Below are positions 17,859-27,600 of a DNA stretch of 64,000 bases, in pieces (position 1 is the stretch's first letter; every line of letters starts with the position of its first letter). The notes beneath the pieces were generated by a model. It did not search any database, was not told the origin of the DNA, and saw only the letters and a list, made by a program, of their open reading frames with translations. The DNA comes from Streptomyces pinistramenti (lineage in GTDB: Bacteria > Actinomycetota > Actinomycetes > Streptomycetales > Streptomycetaceae). The position numbers and the translations under genes are program-made. The DNA lies in NCBI RefSeq assembly GCF_020564935.1, contig NZ_JAJCXB010000019.1, positions 1 through 64,000 of the forward strand, read 5' to 3'.

Positions 17859-18872
17859 TCACTGCCGGTGCTGTTCGGCGGCGTGCAGCCGTCCGAGCTC
17901 GTATCCGGCCTGGAACCGGCTCTTCGCTCCGACCGCCTTCATGATCTCCGAGGTGTGACGCTGGCAGCTGCGGAGGGACATGCCCAGGCGTCGCGCGATC
18001 GACTTGTCCTCCAGCCCCTCGGACAGCATCACGACGATCGACTTCTGGATCTCGCCGGAGATCCGGACCGCGGTGGCGGTGTCGAACGTGACCGGGAAGG
18101 GCGAGGCACCGCGCCACAGGAAGTCGAACAACACCCGTGTGTAGTGGACCATATGGGGCTCGCGCACCACCAGCGCGGCCTCCGGGTCGTCCCGCAGTGC
18201 CAGCACGGCCACCCGCTGGTCGAAGACCAGCATCCGGCACAGGCCGTCGGTCCGGGTCCGCACCTCGGCCCCCAGACTCATCATGTGCCCGACGTGGTCG
18301 ATGGTCGGCTGGTCGTAGCGGGCCGGATGCTGGTAAAGCGTGCGCATGACCACGCCGCGGGCGAGCATCCGTCTGTCGCGGGACGCCGCCTCTTCGAGCA
18401 CGCGGGCGGATCTGGCGCCGCCCGGCTGGACGGTGAGCACTTCCTCGCGTGCGCCGTCCGTCAGGTCCTCGATGGTTTCCTGAACGGTCCTCAAGTCCGT
18501 GATCAGCTCGATCGGTTCGGCTTCCGCGTACCAGGCGCGCGCTGCTTCGTAGGTGGGCAGGAGCGAGACGAACACTCTCTGGAGCCGCTCGATCTCCTCG
18601 TACTGCTCGCGGGCGCCGCGTTCCAGGGGACGCAGCAGGCGTTCGGCGGCGATCCGGGGCGAGACCACCGTGAGCCAGCCTGCGCCGCCTTCGGCACGGC
18701 ACAGCAGCCGCATTTCCACGAGTTCCTTGACCGCGCGCTCGGTGTCCGCGCTGTCGAGCCCGATGGCGGTGAGTTCTTCAGCGCTGCAGATGGAGCGCTG
18801 TGCTGCATAAGCGAATACGCGGGTGGCGTGGTCGCTCAGTTCCGATTGCCCGAGTGATGTCGATGTGTTCAT
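17859..18872 (-). CDS. LuxR-type HTH regulator with TrmB-like N-terminal region
   Basis: The 337-aa protein has an N-terminal winged-helix-like region (ATRVFAYAAQRSICSAEELT, a TrmB-like arrangement). A middle sensor domain follows, with EEVLTVQPGGARSARVLEEA. The C-terminal LuxR HTH has LSEGLEDKSIARRLGMSLRS and CQRHTSEIMKAVGAKSRFQA. Such proteins commonly sit in Streptomyces peptide clusters as pathway regulators. It converges on the condensation gene (22 bp between stops) and is divergent from the exporter gene, 97 bp apart, so it probably controls that intergenic promoter. Confidence 0.85.
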   Translation of the reverse strand: MNTSTSLGQSELSDHATRVFAYAAQRSICSAEELTAIGLDSADTERAVKELVEMRLLCRAEGGAGWLTVVSPRIAAERLLRPLERGAREQYEEIERLQRVFVSLLPTYEAARAWYAEAEPIELITDLRTVQETIEDLTDGAREEVLTVQPGGARSARVLEEAASRDRRMLARGVVMRTLYQHPARYDQPTIDHVGHMMSLGAEVRTRTDGLCRMLVFDQRVAVLALRDDPEAALVVREPHMVHYTRVLFDFLWRGASPFPVTFDTATAVRISGEIQKSIVVMLSEGLEDKSIARRLGMSLRSCQRHTSEIMKAVGAKSRFQAGYELGRLHAAEQHRQ

Positions 18873-18969
18873 CGTCCCTCTCCCGCATGAGAGATATCCC
18901 CCGATCGGAAGGCACGTTATCCATGCGTGATCAACAGCGAGTCAACGCGGAACGGCCGGGAGCGCACCG

Positions 18970-20250
18970 ATGGCGGTGAACCCGGTGACCCGCGCCGCCC
19001 GCGGCGGACTGCTGCGCCGGCACCGGGACTTCCGGCAGCTGTGGTACGGGGAGACCGCCGGCAAGTTCGGCGCGTCCGTGACGAGCGTGCTGCTGCCCCT
19101 GACGGCCGTATCCGTGCTGCACGCCGGGACGTTCGCGGTGAGCGTGCTCAATGCCGCGTCCTGGGTGCCCTGGCTGGTCATCGGGCTGCCGGCCGGTGTC
19201 TGGGTGGACCGGCTGCGCCGCCGGACGGTGATGCTGGTGTGCGATGCCGTCTCGTGTGCGCTGTTCCTCAGCGTGCCGGCCGCTGCCTGGCTCGGTGCTC
19301 TCGGCATCGGCCAGCTGCTGGTGGTCGCGCTGCTCGCCGGAACGGCGGCGGTCTTCTTCCAGACCGCCTACACCGCCTATCTGCCGTCCCTGCTCGACAC
19401 TGCGGACCAGGCCGAGGGGAACGCGAAGCTGCACGGGAGCGCGGCCGCCGCACAGATCGCCGGCACCGGCTCCGGAGGGCTGATCGGACAGGCCGCCGGT
19501 GCCGTCGGGGGGCTGCTGACCAACGCGGTGACCTTCCTCGTCTCGTTCGTCTGCGTGGCCCGCATCCGGCACCGGGAAGCGGCGCCGTCCGGGCCGGGGC
19601 CACGGGAGCCGCTGGCCGAGGGCGTACGGGCGGGGGTGCTGCTGGTCGCCCGCGATCCGTATCTGCGCAGCCTGACGCTTTTCGGCGCCTGCTCGAACCT
19701 CGTGCTGGGCGGCTTTCAGGCCCTGCTCGTGCTCTTCCTGGTGCGCGAGGTCGGTCTGTCATCCGGCGCGGTGGGCGTGCTGGTGGGAATCGGGGGTGCG
19801 GGCGGTGTCCTGGGGGCGCTGCTGGTGCGCCGGGTCGCGGCCGGTATCGGCACCGCGCGGGCCCTGCTGCTGTTCGAGCTGGGGGTGCCGGTGCTCGCCC
19901 CGCTGATGGCGCTGGCCCGGGACGGCGCCGGGCTGGCGTTCTTCGTCATCGGCTACGGGGCGGTCTCGCTCGGGGTGGTGGCGGGCAACATCGTCAAGGC
20001 GGGGTTCCTCCAGGGGTATTGCCCTTCGGACGTGCTCGGCCGGGTCACCGCCTGTTCCTCGTTCCTCAACTACGGGACGCTGCCGCTGGGTGCGCTGCTG
20101 GCCGGGGCGCTCGGGACGCTGCTGGGGGTGCGCCCGACGATGTGGCTGCTGACCTCGGGCATGCCGCTGGCGGCGCTGATCCTGTGCGGTGCGCCGATCC
20201 GTTCCCGTCGGGACCTGCCGGCACCGGTGACGGCGGCGGAAGCGGACTGA
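18970..20250 (+). CDS. MFS transporter (probable peptide/siderophore-type exporter)
   Basis: The 426-aa integral membrane protein has about 12 predicted hydrophobic segments. The MFS signature follows TM2: GLPAGVWVDRLRRRTVMLVC. The N-terminal HRDFRQLWYGETAGKFGASV is typical of the MFS_3/EntS-like subfamily of exporters found in secondary metabolite clusters. Its place between the cluster regulator and the hydroxylase/NRPS genes suggests export of the peptide and self-protection. The start ATG 18970 lies 97 bp from the divergent regulator gene. Confidence 0.85.
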   Translation: MAVNPVTRAARGGLLRRHRDFRQLWYGETAGKFGASVTSVLLPLTAVSVLHAGTFAVSVLNAASWVPWLVIGLPAGVWVDRLRRRTVMLVCDAVSCALFLSVPAAAWLGALGIGQLLVVALLAGTAAVFFQTAYTAYLPSLLDTADQAEGNAKLHGSAAAAQIAGTGSGGLIGQAAGAVGGLLTNAVTFLVSFVCVARIRHREAAPSGPGPREPLAEGVRAGVLLVARDPYLRSLTLFGACSNLVLGGFQALLVLFLVREVGLSSGAVGVLVGIGGAGGVLGALLVRRVAAGIGTARALLLFELGVPVLAPLMALARDGAGLAFFVIGYGAVSLGVVAGNIVKAGFLQGYCPSDVLGRVTACSSFLNYGTLPLGALLAGALGTLLGVRPTMWLLTSGMPLAALILCGAPIRSRRDLPAPVTAAEAD

Positions 20251-20485
20251 AACGGTCCGACCAGTCGAGACCCGAAACGTCCGATTGATCCCCTCTCCTT
20301 TATGCGACAGGCGCGAACACCATCCCCGGAACGGTCTTGGTGCCGTGTCCTTTCCGGTGACACCGTGAATCGCGTCGCCGTGAGAGTTCCGGCGAATACT
20401 TTCCGCGCACCCGCCAGGAGCCCGGAAGGAATACGCATAAGAATGCGCCCGAAGGAATTCTGAAAGCCATCGAAAGGAACTGGAA

Positions 20486-20638
20486 ATGAAGGAATCCCTG
20501 TCGCTGTTACCTCTCCCCGGCTCCGCGCGCGCCGCCGCCCTGCTGCCTCGGGGGCAGCACGACACCGGGTGGGGCGGCCGCACCGGGCGCAGGAGAAAAT
20601 CCGTCGGATTCGGCACGAGAGGCAGGGGACGGTCATGA
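20486..20638 (+). CDS. Leader ORF with TTA codon, coupled to the hydroxylase gene (50 aa)
   Basis: ATG 20486 follows AAAGGA with a good spacing. The frame encodes MKESLSLLPLPGSARAAALL, then an Arg/Gly-rich tail, and ends at a TGA (20636-20638) that overlaps the ATG of the hydroxylase gene (ATGA). Codon 8 is TTA (20507-20509), the rare leucine codon read by the bldA tRNA in Streptomyces. Its position in a translationally coupled leader would make expression of the following biosynthetic genes dependent on bldA. The peptide itself resembles nothing known; the role may be purely regulatory. No experiment shows it is translated. Confidence 0.45.
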   Translation: MKESLSLLPLPGSARAAALLPRGQHDTGWGGRTGRRRKSVGFGTRGRGRS

Positions 20639-21669
20639 GTTCTTCCCGGTCCGTCACCGCGGACGCACCCGTGTGGATCCACGAAACCGGCCGGCCGGCG
20701 ACCGCACAGGTCCCGCGGTGTGCCGACGCGGCGGAGGCGGCCGCGTGGCTGGTCTCGGTCCAGGCGGAGTTGCGCACGGCGCTGCACCGCTACGGCGCCC
20801 TGTATCTGCGGGGCCTGCCCGTCGAGGATGTCGACGACTTCGCGAAGATACGCGACGTCCTCGTCCCGCAGCGCACTCCGTACCGTGAAAAGGCCACCCC
20901 GCGCAGCAGTTACGGCAACGATGTCTTCTCCTCCACCGATCTGCCGCCGAACCAGCCGATCCGGATGCACAACGAGAACAGCTACACGCTGACCTTTCCC
21001 GGACTGCTCCTGTTCGGCTGCCTGACGGCGCCGGATGAGGGCGGCGCGACGCCGGTCGCCGACTGCCGCGAGGTGCTCCGCCTGATCCCGCCGGCGCTCG
21101 TCGCACGGATGCGCGCCGCGGGCTGGCTGCTGACCCGCACGTACTCGGAGCACATCTCGCTGGACTGGCGCACCGCGTTCGCCGCCGAATCCCGGGAGCA
21201 GGCCGAACGGTACTGCGCGGACAATCTCATCTCCTGCGAGTGGGATGCGTCGGACGGGCTGCGGACCCGGCAGTTGCGTCCCGGGATCATCCGGCATCCC
21301 TCGACGGGCGAGGAAGTGTGGTTCAACCACATGGCGTTCTGGAGCTCCTGGTCGCTGGACGAGGAACTGCGCGAGGCGTTGCTGGACGAGTTCGGTCCTG
21401 ACGGGCTGCCCTTCGAGACGGGCCTCGGTGACGGCGAGCCGCTGACCCGCGACGAGCTGGATGCTGTCAACGCCGCCTACGAAACGGCGACGCGGCGCGC
21501 TCCGTGGCGGCCCGGCGACGTGATGCTGGTCGACAACGTGCTGACCACGCACGGCCGTGACCCCTTCCGGGGTGACCGCCGCATCGTCGTCGCCATGGGC
21601 GACCCGGTGGATCTCGCGGACTGCCGGCCCACCGTGTCCCCCGCCGCACGAGGGGGCCGGACGGCATGA
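20635..21669 (+). CDS. TauD/SyrP-like Fe(II)/2-oxoglutarate-dependent hydroxylase
   Basis: ATG 20635, with GCAGGGGA upstream, gives 344 aa. The fold is that of TauD/TfdA and SyrP-like amino acid beta-hydroxylases: an HxE metal motif in [20 protein letters not shown], distal His in [10 protein letters not shown] and the 2-oxoglutarate-binding Arg in [12 protein letters not shown]. Related enzymes (SyrP; KtzO/KtzP type) hydroxylate an amino acid while it is bound to a carrier domain. The stop overlaps the start of the A-T gene (ATGA), which suggests the two act together, for example on a Gln-like residue loaded by that protein. The start overlaps the leader ORF. Confidence 0.85.
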   Translation: MSSSRSVTADAPVWIHETGRPATAQVPRCADAAEAAAWLVSVQAELRTALHRYGALYLRGLPVEDVDDFAKIRDVLVPQRTPYREKATPRSSYGNDVFSSTDLPPNQPIRMHNENSYTLTFPGLLLFGCLTAPDEGGATPVADCREVLRLIPPALVARMRAAGWLLTRTYSEHISLDWRTAFAAESREQAERYCADNLISCEWDASDGLRTRQLRPGIIRHPSTGEEVWFNHMAFWSSWSLDEELREALLDEFGPDGLPFETGLGDGEPLTRDELDAVNAAYETATRRAPWRPGDVMLVDNVLTTHGRDPFRGDRRIVVAMGDPVDLADCRPTVSPAARGGRTA

Positions 21670-23480
21670 CCGAGCTCCTCGAAGGCCCCCGCCACACCGC
21701 ACCGGGCCCCGCCACCGACCTGCTGGTCCGCTTCCAGCAGGCCGTTGCGGCCACTCCGGACCGCCACGCCGTCCGCCATCCCGACCCGCTGACCTTCGCC
21801 GAACTCGACCGGCAGTCCGCCCGGTTGGCCCGGGTGCTGGCCGGACACGGCGCCGCGCCCGGCCGGCACGTCGGGGTCAGCCTGCCCCGGGGCACCCGGC
21901 TCGTCGTCGCGCTGCTCGCCGTCTGGCGGGCGGGCGCCGCGTACGTCCCGCTGGACCCGGCGTATCCGCCGGAGCGCCTGCACGCGATGGCCCGTGACGC
22001 GGGTGTCGAGGTGGTGCTGACCGACGACGGCGGCCCGGCGTGGCCGCGCGACGTCCTCTCCCTCCCCGTCACGCTGACTCCGGCGGCCCCGGACGCCGCC
22101 GCGACGCCGCCCGTGCAGGTCCGCGCGCAGGACCCGGCGTACGTCATCCACACCTCCGGCTCCACCGGCGTCCCGAAGGGCGTCGAGACCACCCGCGGCG
22201 CGGTGGCCTCGCTCGTCGACGGTCTGGAGCAGGCGGGCATCTACGACGGGCAACACCGGGTGGTCGCCTGGAATGCCAGCATGTCGTTCGACGCCTCGGT
22301 CCAGCAGTGGGCCCGGGTGTGCCGGGGCGACAGCCTCGTCGTCCTGGACGAGGCGGAGCGCACCCAACCGGAGCGGCTGGCGGCGGTGTTGGACGAGCAC
22401 GGTGTGCACGACCTCGATCTGACCCCGTCGCACTGGCATCTGCTGCGCGAGGAACTGCTCGCCCGCGCGGCGGCGGGGCGGCGGCTGCGCCTGTTCGTGG
22501 GCGGCGAGCCGGTGCCGGTGCACACCTGGCGGGAGCTGGCGGCGGAGCGGGAGGCCGGGCGGCTCGACGCGGTCAACCTCTACGGGCCCACCGAGTGCAC
22601 GGTGGACGCCACCGCGGCCTGGATCGCGGGCCCGGCTCCGCACATCGGACGTCCCCTGCCGGGGGTGCGGGCCCACGTCCTCGACGCGGCGCTGCGGCCC
22701 GTGCCGCTCGGCGAAGAGGGTGAACTGCACCTCGCGGGACCGCAGGTCGCCACCGGCTATCTGCACCGGCCCGCGCTGACCGCGGCGCGGTTCGTCGCCG
22801 ATCCGTTCGCCGCCGACGGCACCCGGATGTACCGCACCGGGGACCGGGTACGCGGCCGCGCCGACGGTTCCATCGAGTACCTGGGGCGCGCGGACCGTCA
22901 GGTCAAAATCCGTGGCTACCGCGTGGAGTTGGGCGAGATAGAGGCGTCGCTGGCCGGCCACCCCGGGGTGGCGGAGGCTGTGGTGACGCTGCACCGGAAC
23001 GCGGCCGCCGGCGAGCAGCTGGCCGCGTACTACGTCGCGGCACCGGCCTCGGGCGACGGCGGTGCGGCCGCCGATGCCCCGGACGCCGACGCGCTGCGCG
23101 CCCATGTGGGCGCCGTTCTGCCGCAGTTCATGCTGCCGGCCGTCTACACCGTGCTCGATGCGATGCCGCTGACGGTGAACGGCAAGGTCGATGTCGCTGC
23201 GCTGCCCGCACCCGAACCGGCTCCGGTGGCCCCTGGCGGTGTTCCGGAGGGCGAGGTGGAGACACTGATCGCGGCCGTGTGGGCGGAAGTCCTGGGCCGG
23301 CCGCAGATCCGCTCCGACGACGACTTCTTCGCCATGGGCGGGCATTCGCTGATCGCGCTGCGGGTCGTGAACCGGCTGAAGAAGAAGTTCGGGGTCGCCA
23401 TGTCGGCCCGCGAGGTCTACCGGCATCCGCGGCTCGACGATCTGGCCCGGCACGTCGAGAGCCTGCGCGCCGGCCGCTGA
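21666..23480 (+). CDS. NRPS adenylation-carrier (A-T) didomain protein, Gln-like code
   Basis: The 604-aa protein has an A domain (about 15-510; A3 [15 protein letters not shown]5 [10 protein letters not shown]8 [16 protein letters not shown]10 LTVNGKVD) and a T domain with [14 protein letters not shown] near residue 560. Reading the ten specificity positions by alignment to GrsA gives D-A-Q-D-F-G-L-V-D-K, close to the known glutamine code DAQDLGVVDK. This points to Gln or a near relative, but it is a manual reading. There is no condensation domain, so the loaded residue must be handed to another protein. It is co-translated with the hydroxylase gene. Confidence 0.9.
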   Translation: MTELLEGPRHTAPGPATDLLVRFQQAVAATPDRHAVRHPDPLTFAELDRQSARLARVLAGHGAAPGRHVGVSLPRGTRLVVALLAVWRAGAAYVPLDPAYPPERLHAMARDAGVEVVLTDDGGPAWPRDVLSLPVTLTPAAPDAAATPPVQVRAQDPAYVIHTSGSTGVPKGVETTRGAVASLVDGLEQAGIYDGQHRVVAWNASMSFDASVQQWARVCRGDSLVVLDEAERTQPERLAAVLDEHGVHDLDLTPSHWHLLREELLARAAAGRRLRLFVGGEPVPVHTWRELAAEREAGRLDAVNLYGPTECTVDATAAWIAGPAPHIGRPLPGVRAHVLDAALRPVPLGEEGELHLAGPQVATGYLHRPALTAARFVADPFAADGTRMYRTGDRVRGRADGSIEYLGRADRQVKIRGYRVELGEIEASLAGHPGVAEAVVTLHRNAAAGEQLAAYYVAAPASGDGGAAADAPDADALRAHVGAVLPQFMLPAVYTVLDAMPLTVNGKVDVAALPAPEPAPVAPGGVPEGEVETLIAAVWAEVLGRPQIRSDDDFFAMGGHSLIALRVVNRLKKKFGVAMSAREVYRHPRLDDLARHVESLRAGR

Positions 23481-23600
23481 CCGGCCCTGCCCCCGGCCAC
23501 CGCACCCGTCGCCGCCCGCCGTTCCGGCGCCGCGGCCCGTGACGATGGCCTCGTTCCGCCGCGCTTCGCGGCACCGGACAGTCCCAGGGAGATGGCCACG

Positions 23601-24377
23601 ATGGCCGGACAGCACGACACCACCGTCATTCGCATCACACCGCCCGACCACCGCACCGTACGCACGCTCGTCTGCCTGGGCTTCTGCGGCGGCGGCACCG
23701 GTCCCTACCACGCCTGGAGCGACAGCCTGCCTCCCGGGGTGGCCCTCACCGCCATCTGCTACCCGGGCCGGGAGGGCCGGTTCCTGGAGCCGTGCGCGAG
23801 CGACTGGGAGGAGCTGGCTGCCGACGCCACCGCCGCCGTGATCGCCGCGGCCGACGGCCCTTACGTCCTGTTCGGCCACAGCATGGGCGGCTGGATGGCG
23901 TTCGACGTGGCGACGCGGATCGAGGAGGCGGCCGGCCCGGCCCCGGAGGCTCTGGTGGTCTCCTCGTGCAATGCGCCCGACCGCGGGCTGACCCCGCGGG
24001 ACATGTTCCCCGCGCGTCAGGACACCGACGCACAGCTGCTGGACTGGATGAGCTCCAACGGCCTGCTCCCCGGGCACGTCCTGGCGGATCCCGGTCTCCA
24101 GGAGATGGCGGTGGAGCTGATGCGCGCCGACATCCAGGTCCGTGACACCTTCCGCTACCTGCCGGGCACCACGGTGAGCGTGCCCGTGCAGATGCTCTCG
24201 GCGACCGATGACGAGGTCATCGAGCGGGAGGCCGGAGAGCAGTGGCGCCGGGTCGCGCGCGGCGCGTACCGGCACGACGTGCTGCCCGGCGGCCACTTCT
24301 ACACCCCCGACATCTGGCGGCAGCTGCCGGTCCACATCGCGCCGCTCACCGCGCCCGATCCGCGCCTCACCGTCTGA
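23601..24377 (+). CDS. Type II thioesterase
   Basis: This is a 258-aa alpha/beta-hydrolase of the editing thioesterase class. The nucleophile elbow is VLFGHSMGGWMAFD, and the N-terminal CLGFCGGGTGPYHAWSDSL and PGREGR phrases are standard. The C-terminal LPGGHFYTPD carries the catalytic His. It should remove misloaded groups from the carrier domains of the peptide synthetases. The ATG at 23592 directly abuts AGGGAG, so the second ATG at 23601 with 9-nt spacing is chosen. Confidence 0.9.
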   Translation: MAGQHDTTVIRITPPDHRTVRTLVCLGFCGGGTGPYHAWSDSLPPGVALTAICYPGREGRFLEPCASDWEELAADATAAVIAAADGPYVLFGHSMGGWMAFDVATRIEEAAGPAPEALVVSSCNAPDRGLTPRDMFPARQDTDAQLLDWMSSNGLLPGHVLADPGLQEMAVELMRADIQVRDTFRYLPGTTVSVPVQMLSATDDEVIEREAGEQWRRVARGAYRHDVLPGGHFYTPDIWRQLPVHIAPLTAPDPRLTV

Positions 24378-24450
24378 GCCACCGGCCCGGCTCTCCCCGC
24401 GTCCTCCGTTCCGTCTCCCGGCCGCGTCCGGCGGCCCGAAAGGACTCCCC

Positions 24451-24651
24451 GTGTCGAACCCCTTCGAAGACCCCGAGGGCACATATCTCGTCCTGGTCAA
24501 CCAGAACCGGCAGCACTCCCTCTGGCCGGAGCACCTTGAGCCTCCGCAGGGCTGGACGGTGGCGCACGGCGCCGACGGCTACCAGGCGAGCCTCGACTAC
24601 ATCGAAGAGCACTGGCGGGATCTGTCGCCGCAGCCCACCGCCGGCCACTGA
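24451..24651 (+). CDS. MbtH-family adenylation chaperone
   Basis: GTG 24451, behind AAAGGA, gives 66 aa. The signature is present: NPFEDPEGTYLVLVNQNRQHS, LWP, PPQGWTV and YIEEHWRDLSP, with the three conserved Trp positions. MbtH proteins bind and activate A domains. This one probably serves the A domains of the neighbouring A-T protein and the large synthetase, between whose genes it lies. Confidence 0.95.
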   Translation: MSNPFEDPEGTYLVLVNQNRQHSLWPEHLEPPQGWTVAHGADGYQASLDYIEEHWRDLSPQPTAGH

Positions 24652-24681
24652 TCCATCGCACAGATCCGAGGGAGGAGCACC

Positions 24682-27600
24682 ATGTCGCACACTCAAGGCC
24701 CTACGACCGCGGAGCGGGCCGCCGGCGGTGTCGGGGGGCAGAACGGTCACGGCCGCACGGACGGCGAAGGGCGCGGGCCGCGGTCGATGCGGGAAGAGCT
24801 GCTGTGCGAGCTGTTCGCACGGGTCCTGGACGTACCGGCGGTGGGCGTGACGGACAACTTCTTCGCCCTCGGCGGCCATTCGCTCAAGGCCGCCCAGCTG
24901 CTGAGCCGGATCCGCGCGGTGCTGGGTGTGGAACTGGGTGTGCGGGAACTGTTCGGCGCGCCGACGGTCGCAGGGGTGGCGGAGCTGCTGGAGGCCGGGA
25001 CGACGGCCCGTCCGGCGCTCACAGCCCGGCCCCACCCTCCTGTCCTGCCGCTGTCGTTCGCCCAGCAACGCCTGTGGTTCCTCGACCGCCTGGAGCAGAG
25101 CCCCACCTACAACGCGCCCTTCGCCTTCCGTCTCGACGGCGTCCTCGACACCGACGCCCTGCAAGCCGCCGTCAACGACGTCGTCGCCCGCCACCCGGCA
25201 CTGCGCACCGTCTTTCCCACGCACAACGGGGAGCCCCGTCAGCACGTCCTGCCCCCGCAGGAGGCGACGGTGAAGGTGCCCGTGGTGCCCTGCACGGAAG
25301 AGGACCTGTCGACCCTCTTCCACGATGCCGCGTTCACCCCGTTCGATCTCGCCACCGATCTCCCGGTGCGGGTCACCCTGTTCACCACCGGCCCTGACGA
25401 CCATCTTCTTTTGCTGACGTTGCATCACATCGCTGCGGACGGCTGGTCCTTGACCCCGCTGCTGCGCGATCTGTCCACCGCCTACCGCGCGCGCCGCACG
25501 GGGGCAGGACCCGACTGGGAACCCCTCGCCGTCCAGTACGCCGACTACACCCTGTGGCAACGCGACCTGCTGGCGGACGTGGGCCCCACCCAGACCGGCT
25601 TCTGGACCGAGGCGCTGCGCGACCTGCCGGCGGAACTGGCCCTGCCCGCCGACCGGCCGCGCCCGGCAAGGCCCACCCACTCCGGCGGCCTCCTCTCCTT
25701 CCGGCTCCCCGCCGACCTGCACGGACGGCTCCGCTCCCTGGCCCGCGACCACGGCAGCACGCTCTTCATGACCCTCCAGGCCGGCCTCGCCGCGCTGCTC
25801 ACCCGGCTCGGCGCCGGCACCGACATTCCCCTCGGCACCGCCACCGCGGGCCGCGCCGATCATGCGCTGGACGAGGTCGTCGGCTTCTTCGTCAACACCC
25901 TCGTCCTGCGCACCGACACCACGGGCGACCCGACCTTCGCCGAACTCCTGAGCCGGGTCCGGGAACACGATCTGGCGGCCTTCGGCCATCAGGACCTGCC
26001 CTTCGAGCAGCTCGTGGAGAAGGTCAACCCGGAGCGGAGCACGGCCCGCCACCCCCTCTTCCAGACCATGCTCACCCTCCAGAACACCACCGGAGCCGCC
26101 CTCGACCTCCCCGGCATCACCCCCGCATCCGAGCCCCTCCGCACCGCCCCCACCAAGTTCGACCTGGTCTGGAGCTTCACCGAGGAACAGGGCGACGACG
26201 GCCTCGCGGGCATCTGCGGCATCCTCCAGTTCGCCACCGATCTCTTCGACCCGGCCACCGCCGAAGCCCTGGCCGTGCTCCTCACCCGGCTGCTCGATGC
26301 CGCATCGGCAGCGCCGGACGCCGCCATCGGCTCGCTGGAGATCTTCGCGTCGCCCGAGCAGGAACGGACGCTGCTGAGCCGGACGGACGCGCACCGGCGC
26401 CGGGCCCGCGACGGCGGTGCCGCGGCCGGCGGTACCGGGCGGGACGGCGCCGGCGAGGCGCAGCGCCCCCGGTCGGTGCGCGAGGAGCTGCTGTGCGAGC
26501 TGTTCGCGCGGGTCCTGGACGTGCCCGCGGTGGGCGTCACGGACAACTTCTTCGCTCTCGGCGGCCATTCCCTGCTCGCCACCCGGCTGCTGAGCCGGAT
26601 CCGCGCCGTGTTCCACGTCGAACTGGGTGTCAGGGAGTTCTTCGGTGCACCGACGGTCACCGGGGTGGCGGAGCTGCTGGAGCGCGGAGCGACGGCCCGC
26701 CCGGCGCTGGCCGCCCGGCCGCGCCCGCCTGTCCTGCCACTGTCCTTCGCCCAGCAACGCCTGTGGTTCCTCGACCGCCTGGAGAGCGGCCCCACCTACA
26801 ACGCGCCGGTCGCCTTCCGCCTGCACGGCACCGTCGACACCGACGCCCTGCAGGCCGCCGTCAACGACGTCGTCACCCGCCATCCGGCGCTACGCACCCT
26901 CTACCCCACCCACAACGGCGAACCCCACCAGCACATCCTGCCCCCGCACGCCGCGACGGTGAAGCTGTCCGCCGTCCCGTGCACGGAAGAGGAGCTGCCC
27001 GCCCTCTTCCACGACGCCGCCTTCACACCCTTCGACCTCGCCACCGACCTGCCCCTGCGGGCCACCCTCTTCACCACCGGAACGCACGACCATCTTCTTC
27101 TTCTGACGCTTCATCACATAGCCAGCGACGGCTGGTCCCTGACTCCCCTCCTCCGCGACCTCTCCACCGCCTACCGCGCCCGCCGCACCGGCACCCGTCC
27201 CGCCTGGCGTCCGCTCACCGTCCAGTACGCCGACTACACCCTGTGGCAACACGACCTGCTGGCCGACACGGGCGCCGCGCAGACCGACTTCTGGACCGAG
27301 GCCCTGCGCGACCTGCCACCCGAGATCCCCCTCCCCGCCGACCGGCCGCGCCCCCCGCAGCCCACGCACACCGGTGGACTCATCCCCTTCCAGCTCCCCG
27401 CCGACCTGCACGGACGGCTCCGCTCCCTGGCCCGCGACCACGGCAGCACGCTCTTCATGACCCTCCAGGCCGCACTCGCCGCCCTCCTCACCCGGCTCGG
27501 CGCCGGCACCGACATCCCTCTCGGCACCCCCACCGCGGGCCGCACCGACCACGCCCTCGACGAGGTCGTCGGCTTCTTCGTCAACACCCTCGTCCTGCGC

